The translations under genes and the position numbers were made by a program. The notes beneath the pieces are model-generated. The model was not told the origin of the DNA. It worked only from the letters and a program-made list of their open reading frames with translations, and searched no databases. Of a stretch of 64,000 nt of DNA, positions 57,917-64,000 are shown piece after piece. The DNA lies in the NCBI RefSeq assembly GCF_027625475.1, contig NZ_CP115174.1, positions 4,113,501 through 4,177,500 on the forward strand, given 5' to 3'. Source of the stretch: Sphingomonas abietis (GTDB lineage: Bacteria > Pseudomonadota > Alphaproteobacteria > Sphingomonadales > Sphingomonadaceae). Positions within the stretch are counted from its first letter, which is position 1. Every line of letters begins with the position of its first letter.

Positions 57917-60900
57917 TCAAAACTCACTCCACCCCTGCGTCGTACCCGCATAGCGAACGGCACGGCCGTATTTCTGAAATTCCGCCTGTACGTCGGGCAT
58001 GGCGCGTGCCTTGGCCATGGCTTGGTGCATTGCGGTTTCCAGCGGGGTATGCGCCTCATGCCCCTCGAAATTGATGAAGAGGCCCAGCGCCATCGGCCGC
58101 GTGTCGCTGCCCCGCAATCGCGTCACCAGCATGTCAGCAACCGCTTTGGGATCGTTGCGACACGCGGCGGCAGCGGCAGAGGCGCTCCAATTGTCGTCGG
58201 GCTTCGCGGCCAGCTTGGCCTCGGGAGCCTTGGCATCGTCGTTCCGACCCAGCGCCCGCAGCGCGCAATCCTCGTTCGCCCACACCCACATCTTGCCGTA
58301 GGCCGACATCCGATCGAGGTGATGCGCGTCGAGATCGGACAGATTATCGAGCCCGGCCTGATAATGGCCGGCAGCGATCAGCATCTCGTCCCGATTGATC
58401 GCCATCGAAACCAGTTCCGGATAGCGATCGATGCCGAGCGCGAGCACGCCATCCAGAGCAGCGATCGCTTCGTCGATCCGCCCGGCGGCGCGGAGATTGC
58501 TGGCATATTCATTGATCAGCCAGAAGGCGTCGAGGCCCGTCACCTCGATCTGCGTCTTGTCCTTGGCGAGCGCTGCGCCGGCCTGCAACGCGTCCGCGAA
58601 CCGGCCCAGCGCGCGAAGCGCCTGCATCTGATGGCTCACCATCTGGTAATCCCTCGGCGCTGCCTTCGCCGCGGCGGCGGTGCGATCCGCCTCCGCCTCC
58701 AGACTCTTGCGGAAGCCGTCGCCGGCGAACCGGTCGATCTCCGGCCAGAGCGGCTGGTGGCGCCGGTCGATCGCGAGCGCTACCAGAGTGGCGACCGGCG
58801 GATTTTGGGCCAAATCCGTTTTCGCATCCGCCAGCTCGCCACGCAGGCTATGCCCCACGATCGCGCAGCCGAGCATGTCATCGCCGAAATCCGTGCGCGG
58901 CTGCTGCTGCCAGCCGGCCCTCGCCAACGCTATGCAGATATCCTCGCGCGCCGTCTCGCGCTTGTCGGCCGCGAGCTTGGATGCTTTCTGGAGCGCGATC
59001 CGCGCCCATTGCTGGTCGAGCGCCGCGATCACCTTGGGCTGCGACTGCGCCACGCTGCGTATCGCCGCCGCGACGCTATCGCCCGTGCCGAGATCGAGCT
59101 CGTAGGCGATCCAGACGCGCAGGATGTCGGGATTGCTCTGATATTGCGCCGCGGACGATTGCAACGCCGGCAAAGCCGCTTGCGGCCGCTGCAGATCGGC
59201 GAGGATCACTCCCTTCAGCCCGTCGATCAGACCCGCCACCGGCGACGGATGCGCCACCTTGTCCGAGACCGCGGAAAGCAGGGACAGTGCTTCCAGCTTC
59301 GAAGGCTGATCGGTCTTCTGCATGAGATTGCCGATCTTCGCCATGTCTGGCCTGATCTTGTCCCAGGTCGCGGCATCGATGCCCTCTGGAACGGGCGCGG
59401 CACGCGGAGACTTGTCGAGATAGAATTCGATCCCGGTCCCGTCCTTGATCCGATCCGATAGCGCGTAGACCGCTTCGGCATCCTTGGCCGGCACCTCGTC
59501 CTGCGGCCCGATGTCGATCCGGTAGACCATGTGCAGGCCATCAGCGAGCTTGGTGGAACGGCGCGAGAAGGCGACCGGCCCCGCTTCGGTATCGACGTCA
59601 TCCATCGGATCGAGCATCCGGCCCTTGACGTGCAGATCGATCGTTTGCTCATTCGCCAGATCATTGCTGATGCCGAGTGGCTCGACGCGTGGATTGGCCT
59701 GCCGATCGGGCAGGACACCCTGCAACAGATACGCCCGCGTGATCAGCGTCCCGAGGACGTTTGCTTTCGTGAACGCATCCCGCGACATCGTGTAATTTTC
59801 GATCATCGTCGTCGCGTTGACATCGCGATCGTCGCTCAGTTGGAGAGGTTTGCTCTCGACGAGCCCGGGGAAACGCCGGCGATAGAATTCGAGATTGTTG
59901 TCCGCGATCTTGGCAGCCGAGCTGTCGGCCCAACTGGCGCGACTATTGTCGGCGCGCGCGCCTGTGGTGCGCGTCTCGACGTGGAGGATCAGCGGCGTAT
60001 CGGCCGTCTCGTCGACGGTGAACTGCTCGAGCACGACCACCCGGCCGGCATGATCCGTGTAGCTGTCCATATGTTCTAGGCTGGTCTGCCCCGCCCGGAT
60101 CGGCAGCGCATAGCCGAAGTCCGCCGGAACGATCGCCGCGCCGCGCCCGCCTCGCTGGGCGCCGGTCGCGTCGATCCAGGTCACCTTGCCGTCGATCACC
60201 GCGCGCACCACGACATGATCGAATTCGAGCGGCGACGGCAGGCGATCGGGCAGCCGCTCCCCAGCCTTGGTGGCGACCAGCGCCGGTACTGCGTCGATGC
60301 CCAGCCGACGCAGCGCCACGGCCAGCAGCAGGCTCTTGTCCTTACAGTCGCCATATCCCCGGGCGAGGACTGTCTTCGGCCGGCGCGGCACGTAGGAGCC
60401 CTCGCCCATTTCCTCCCCGACGTAGCGGATATTGTCCTGCACATAGCGGGTGGCTTCGGTCAGCCGGTCGCCAGGAGCAGGGAAGGCCTTGGCGATGGCA
60501 TCGAGACGCGCCGCGAAATCATCGGGTAGGCTGTCGTCGCCCTGATAAAGCCCGGTCGCCCACCGGGCCAGCTCTGCCCAGTCCTTCATCGTCGATATGT
60601 CGATCTGGCCCCATTCGAACGCCGTATAGGGAACGTCATCTTCCGCCCGCATCGCGGGCGGATCCGTCGCGGTCCACTCCCATTCCGCGCCATCGGCGGT
60701 GTTGCGCGTGGCGAAAGCGATGTCGCTGTTTATCGCCTTGATGCGGGGAGACATTCCCGCAGGCCAGACGAAGCGCAGCGCCCGCATCGCCAGCGGATCG
60801 GTATAACGTTGCGAAAGATGATAGAAGGCTTGGCCCGTCCACAAGCTGGTGCGCGTGTGCGTCGTGACGGCATAATCGACGATATCGCCCACCCGCACGT

Positions 60901-61438
60901 CGGGCAGGTTGGCGATGGCCTTGAGCGTGCCACTGACGATGCCGTCGTCTAGCTCCCCCTCATGCTCGACCACGCGGAACTGTGCGGCGCCGGTCAGATC
61001 GATGATCTTCCCGTTCCGGATCAGATGGACGAAGTTCACGCCCACGCTTTCGAAGGCGGGATCATAGATCATCGAAATCTGGCCTGATGCTTCGAGGCCG
61101 CTGCGATTCGCCACCTCCATCGACAGGCGAAACCAGTTGTCGTGACCGTCGGCCCGCGTTCGGTATTGCTCATCGGTCAGCAGGTAGGCGACGCCGCTCT
61201 GCGCCCGATCGAGGCGCGCCTTGGTGGCCTCCGGAATGGTGCGGTCGTGGATCCAGGATGGCGCTGGCTCGATTGCGATACCTTGTGCGGGTCTGGATAG
61301 CTCCGTGTCCGCCGCTTTCGCCGCTATTCCGCCATCGGCCGAATGTCCGGGAACCGCAAGAAAGGCTGAGCACAAGATGAGAAATGCCGGCACATTAGGC
61401 CGTTTCAATGATTTCCGCACGCTACTGGCTGCCCCCAA
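57917..61438 (-). CDS. DUF3857/transglutaminase-like exported protein
   Basis: A 1173-aa protein with a signal peptide (FLILCSAFLAVPGHSA), a DUF3857 domain (about 90-270, SGLEASGQISMIYDPAFESVGVNF...), a transglutaminase-like core (about 310-470) with GYGDCKDKS (Cys about 364), a His in EFDHVVVRA and Asp in VTWIDATG, and a C-terminal helical-repeat region to the end (about 700-1173). The catalytic triad appears intact. It acts outside the cytoplasm on an unknown protein or peptide. It is monocistronic. Confidence 0.85.
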   Translation of the reverse strand: MGAASSVRKSLKRPNVPAFLILCSAFLAVPGHSADGGIAAKAADTELSRPAQGIAIEPAPSWIHDRTIPEATKARLDRAQSGVAYLLTDEQYRTRADGHDNWFRLSMEVANRSGLEASGQISMIYDPAFESVGVNFVHLIRNGKIIDLTGAAQFRVVEHEGELDDGIVSGTLKAIANLPDVRVGDIVDYAVTTHTRTSLWTGQAFYHLSQRYTDPLAMRALRFVWPAGMSPRIKAINSDIAFATRNTADGAEWEWTATDPPAMRAEDDVPYTAFEWGQIDISTMKDWAELARWATGLYQGDDSLPDDFAARLDAIAKAFPAPGDRLTEATRYVQDNIRYVGEEMGEGSYVPRRPKTVLARGYGDCKDKSLLLAVALRRLGIDAVPALVATKAGERLPDRLPSPLEFDHVVVRAVIDGKVTWIDATGAQRGGRGAAIVPADFGYALPIRAGQTSLEHMDSYTDHAGRVVVLEQFTVDETADTPLILHVETRTTGARADNSRASWADSSAAKIADNNLEFYRRRFPGLVESKPLQLSDDRDVNATTMIENYTMSRDAFTKANVLGTLITRAYLLQGVLPDRQANPRVEPLGISNDLANEQTIDLHVKGRMLDPMDDVDTEAGPVAFSRRSTKLADGLHMVYRIDIGPQDEVPAKDAEAVYALSDRIKDGTGIEFYLDKSPRAAPVPEGIDAATWDKIRPDMAKIGNLMQKTDQPSKLEALSLLSAVSDKVAHPSPVAGLIDGLKGVILADLQRPQAALPALQSSAAQYQSNPDILRVWIAYELDLGTGDSVAAAIRSVAQSQPKVIAALDQQWARIALQKASKLAADKRETAREDICIALARAGWQQQPRTDFGDDMLGCAIVGHSLRGELADAKTDLAQNPPVATLVALAIDRRHQPLWPEIDRFAGDGFRKSLEAEADRTAAAAKAAPRDYQMVSHQMQALRALGRFADALQAGAALAKDKTQIEVTGLDAFWLINEYASNLRAAGRIDEAIAALDGVLALGIDRYPELVSMAINRDEMLIAAGHYQAGLDNLSDLDAHHLDRMSAYGKMWVWANEDCALRALGRNDDAKAPEAKLAAKPDDNWSASAAAAACRNDPKAVADMLVTRLRGSDTRPMALGLFINFEGHEAHTPLETAMHQAMAKARAMPDVQAEFQKYGRAVRYAGTTQGWSEF

Positions 61439-62254
61439 CCCTGCCCCTTGGGGCGAACCCTAAAGCGCCATCAGTTCCTAAACAAGTTCGTCCGACTGAA
61501 TTCCCGATGTCAGGATCGATCCGTGGGAACAGCGGAGACTTTTTGGCATCGGCATGTTTGAAAACAAGTTTTAAGCGCTAGAGTTCATCCGTAAACGCTA
61601 GGAGTTGCCAGCAGAAAAGCATGGATCTGTCGCGCCACCATGTCCGTCGACGGACGGTGTTTCATCCGAACCCGACCGACGGCGATTGCGAACCGCGTCG
61701 AAACTCGGCAATGGCCGTTTTTGAACGCGAAGCCAACCGACAGCAAATGCCAGCGGGGCCGTAAAAATATTCCCGATACAAATATACCTTGGACGATTTC
61801 TTGGAATTTCCGCAGACGAAACCGAGATTTCGCACCCTTTTCGGCACCCGTTCCGCTCCATTCGGCGTCCCCATTGCTGATTGACCACTCTTTCCTGCCC
61901 ACAGGAGTGCCCAACGCGCTGCCTCGATTGGCGCGAAGCCGTGGTCGGATATGGCTCGTCAATCCCTATTTCTACGAGGACGCCAACGACGCCGCTAAAG
62001 CCAGCGAAGGCGCTCGTCATAGAAAGGGATGAGACGCCCCTCCCCAGCGGCTTGTCGCCACGAACGACAGCCCGCCAGCGTCGATCGGCAGGGCCAGGAT
62101 CGACGCCGCCTTGGCGCGTATCGCTCGTCTGATCGGCCGGCAGATCGTCCGCGAAACTTTCGCCAGACGCCATGTCGTCAACGACAACGCTTCATCAGGC
62201 GAGGGCACGATGAAGAATAGGCCGCCCCAGAGCGCTAACGCAATGATACAATTG
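61439..62254. other. Long intergenic stretch, no clear gene
   Basis: Over 800 bp before the MazEF-like pair. Several ORFs open on both strands but none shows recognisable domains or ribosome sites; codon use is mixed and the base composition dips near 61690-61830. It may hold remnants of mobile DNA. Nothing firm is called. Confidence 0.5.
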
Positions 62255-62298
62255 TTGACACGGGCAGGTGCTCATGATCGTATCTACCCCGTAGATAC
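62255..62298 (+). promoter_or_regulatory. Promoter/operator of the MazEF-like pair
   Basis: A consensus -35 TTGACA (62255-62260) is followed 20 bp later by a perfect 19-bp dyad GTATCTACCCCGTAGATAC (62280-62298) that covers the expected -10. Such dyads are bound by AbrB-type antitoxins to autoregulate. Confidence 0.75.
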
Positions 62299-62311
62299 AG
62301 GAGCATCCGAC

Positions 62312-62554
62312 ATGCGCGTGCAGGTCAAGAAATGGGGCAACAGCGCCTCCGTGCGGATACCGTCCTCGGTGATGGCAGCTGCCTCGCTTCATATCGATCA
62401 GGCGGTGGATGTCCGCGAGGAAGATGGCCGGGTCGTGATCGAGCCGGTGCGCGCGCCGGTTTATCGTCTCGACGATCTGCTTGCCGGCATGTCGCCCGAG
62501 ACCTTCCCCGATGACGTCGACTTCGGCGCTCCGGTAGGCAAGGAAATCTGGTGA
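62312..62554 (+). CDS. mazE: MazE-like antitoxin (AbrB fold)
   Basis: An 80-aa protein: MRVQVKKWGNSASVRIPSSVMAAASLHIDQAVDV is the swapped-hairpin AbrB DNA-binding domain; the C-terminus (YRLDDLLAGMSPETFPDDVDFGAPVGKEIW) is the acidic toxin-binding tail. A CAGGAG site precedes the ATG. Its stop overlaps the toxin start (TGATG), and the 19-bp dyad upstream suggests autoregulation. Confidence 0.9.
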   Translation: MRVQVKKWGNSASVRIPSSVMAAASLHIDQAVDVREEDGRVVIEPVRAPVYRLDDLLAGMSPETFPDDVDFGAPVGKEIW

Positions 62555-62886
62555 TGGCGGCCTGGGTGCCGGACAGCGGGGATATCGTCTGGCTGCACTT
62601 CGATCCGCGGGCAGGGCATGAGCAGGCCGGACACCGTCCGGCGCTGGTACTTTCCCCTGCCCGCTATAACGGCGCGCGTGGCATGATGCTGTGTTGTCCG
62701 ATGACATCGCGGATCAAGGGCTATGCATTCGAGGTCGTTGTAAGTCATGATCCGCCGAGCGCGGTCTTGGCCGATCAGATCAAGAGCCTCGACTGGCGAG
62801 CCCGAAAGGCGAGCCACAGGGGTAACGTACCGGCAGCGGTGCTTGCCGACGTTCGCGCGAAGATCAAACCGTTGCTGCAGATTTAG
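62554..62886 (+). CDS. mazF: MazF-like mRNA endonuclease toxin
   Basis: A 110-aa MazF/PemK protein: VPDSGDIVWLHFDPRAGHEQAGHRPALVLSP (about 4-34) with the conserved DP and GHEQ-GHRPALV core, then MLCCPMTSRIKGYAFEV and DQIKSLDWRARKA. It cleaves mRNA to halt growth unless MazE is bound. Length matches the family. Directly followed by a broken recombinase. Confidence 0.9.
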   Translation: MAAWVPDSGDIVWLHFDPRAGHEQAGHRPALVLSPARYNGARGMMLCCPMTSRIKGYAFEVVVSHDPPSAVLADQIKSLDWRARKASHRGNVPAAVLADVRAKIKPLLQI

Positions 62887-62915
62887 GATGCTCAAACAGC
62901 CGTAGGAGATGACCG

Positions 62916-63340
62916 GTGCCCCGCGTGGCCTTATGCGCCCGTTATTCCTCGGACCAGCACAGCGAGTCGTCGATCGACGACCAGATGCGGATTTGCCGAG
63001 AGCAGGCGGCACGAGAGGGCTGGCAAGTGGCGGGCACCTACAAGGACGCGGCGATCTCCGGCCGAGCGTGACGCTGCGGCCCGGCATCCAAGCGCTTCTG
63101 CAAGATTCGCACGCCGGCAAATTCGAAGTCGTGCTGGCGGAGGCATTGGACCGCGTCTTGCGCGATCAAGCCAACGTCGCAACGCTCTACGAGCATCTCC
63201 AGTTGCGGGGGTTCGGGTCATCATCCTCGCTGAAGGCGGAATCAGTGAACTCCATGTCGGCCTCAAGGGCACGATGAACGCGCTGTTCCTGAAGGATGTG
63301 CGAAGAAGACGCACCGCGGCCTGCGCGGCCACGACTTGGG
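62916..63340 (+). pseudogene. Serine recombinase (resolvase) pseudogene
   Basis: A GTG start with GGAGAT upstream gives VPRVALCARYSSDQHSESSIDDQMRICREQAAREGWQVAGTYKDAAISG, the N-terminus of a large serine recombinase with the Ser in YSSDQ. A stop then follows, and two later frames give LRPGIQALLQDSHAGKFEVVLAEALDR and EGGISELHVGLKGTMNALFLKD. At least two frameshifts and loss of the C-terminus make it dead. Confidence 0.82.
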
Positions 63341-63356
63341 GTCCGGACGCACGAAA

Positions 63357-63380
63357 CCCCCGGCTGTGGTGAGCCGGGGG
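63357..63380 (-). terminator. rRNA operon terminator
   Basis: A 9-bp stem CCCCCGGCT/AGCCGGGGG with a 6-nt loop, followed on the minus strand by TTTCGT, lies 12 bp past the CCA end of tRNA-fMet. It should end the rRNA transcript. Confidence 0.75.
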
Positions 63381-63391
63381 TTATGCGTTTT

Positions 63392-63468
<77 letters not shown>

Positions 63469-63534
63469 CCAAATGGTCCTGCATTGGTTGCAGGGTATGT
63501 GAATGGGTTTTTGTGAGTTACGCGGATGGGGAAG

Positions 63535-63648
63535 CCTGGCGGCGCCCTACTCTTCCATCGCTTGAGCGATAGTACCATTGGCGCAGTCCGGTTTCACGGC
63601 CGAGTTCGGGATGGGATCGGGTGGGTCACAGACGCTATGGCCACCAAG
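63535..63648 (-). rRNA. rrf: 5S rRNA
   Basis: The minus strand carries the 5S signature CCCGATCCCATCCCGAACTCGG and GCGCCAATGGTACTATCGC, with complementary ends near GCCTGGCGGC and GGTGGCCATAGC. About 114 nt. Ends are approximate. Confidence 0.92.
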
Positions 63649-63745
63649 CTACCTGATCCGCGTAACCTATTGGGTAGAAATCGATGTTGGTTTTGTAACG
63701 GTTACGATGCTGATGATATCCTGTTCCGTTCAACCTTGAGGTTGG

Positions 63746-64000
<255 letters not shown>

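Noticed and set aside
57893..59461. 522-codon plus-strand ORF opposite the DUF3857 protein
   Set aside because: Antisense shadow of a clear exported transglutaminase-like gene.

Overview
The window comes from a high-GC alphaproteobacterium, most likely a member of the Sphingomonadaceae. The pointers are two large TonB-dependent receptors, an EipA (DUF1134) protein, paired acyl-CoA dehydrogenases of the pimeloyl-CoA dehydrogenase type, a palindromic repeat of a kind I associate with sphingomonads, and alphaproteobacterial tRNA and rRNA sequences. All assignments come from reading the sequence and translations; no database search was run.

Layout. (1) 1-12.8 kb is ordinary chromosome: a vitamin-salvage-like operon (TonB receptor, small-molecule kinase, PnuC transporter), two acyl-CoA dehydrogenases, AstD, an MFS sugar transporter, tRNA-Ser(GCT), EipA, a Gly/Tyr/His-rich lipoprotein and a periplasmic cyclophilin-like protein. 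(2) 12.8-36.8 kb is a decayed prophage or integrative island attached to the 3' end of tRNA-Ser(GGA). It holds a P4-type integrase, a Fic protein with a small partner, a long leftward train of tiny genes linked by 4-5 bp start/stop overlaps, a repressor/Cro pair bracketed by five copies of one operator, replication genes, a tRNA-Thr, tail-spike-like proteins, membrane/lysis genes, several small accessory genes, one IS701-type insertion sequence and a PemK/MazF-like toxin. No terminase, portal, capsid or tail-assembly gene is present. The deletion scars are readable: the helicase has lost its Walker A end, the primase is frameshifted, an HNH nuclease N-terminus is fused to a tail-spike gene, and the right edge is fused in frame to a truncated ABC transporter.

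(3) 36.8-52.8 kb returns to chromosomal genes: a siderophore-type TonB receptor with an STN signalling domain in operon with the truncated SbmA/BacA-like ABC transporter; then a complete MacB-type efflux cluster (HlyD adaptor, ATPase, permease, TolC-like channel) divergent from its own sensor kinase and an NtrC-like regulator, with a 35-bp palindrome between them; then a large periplasmic protein and a DUF3142 lipoprotein. (4) 53-57.7 kb is a mosaic: an epimerase pseudogene beside an intact MerR gene and a well-formed MerR promoter, an integrase fragment, a TetR/DUF4188 pair with two operators, the second IS701 copy and a palindromic repeat. (5) 57.9-64 kb has a giant DUF3857/transglutaminase protein, a MazEF-like toxin-antitoxin pair, a broken serine recombinase, and the end of an rRNA operon on the minus strand (23S 3' end, 5S, tRNA-fMet, terminator).

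The most unusual items are: a canonical -1 frameshift heptamer in both identical IS701 copies, which restores the conserved transposase C-terminus; the overlap-linked operon of small genes, including 40- and 52-codon ORFs and tandem winged-helix paralogues; the operator array around the repressor; two in-frame chimeric genes created by deletions; and hidden small membrane proteins of 33 and 42 aa.
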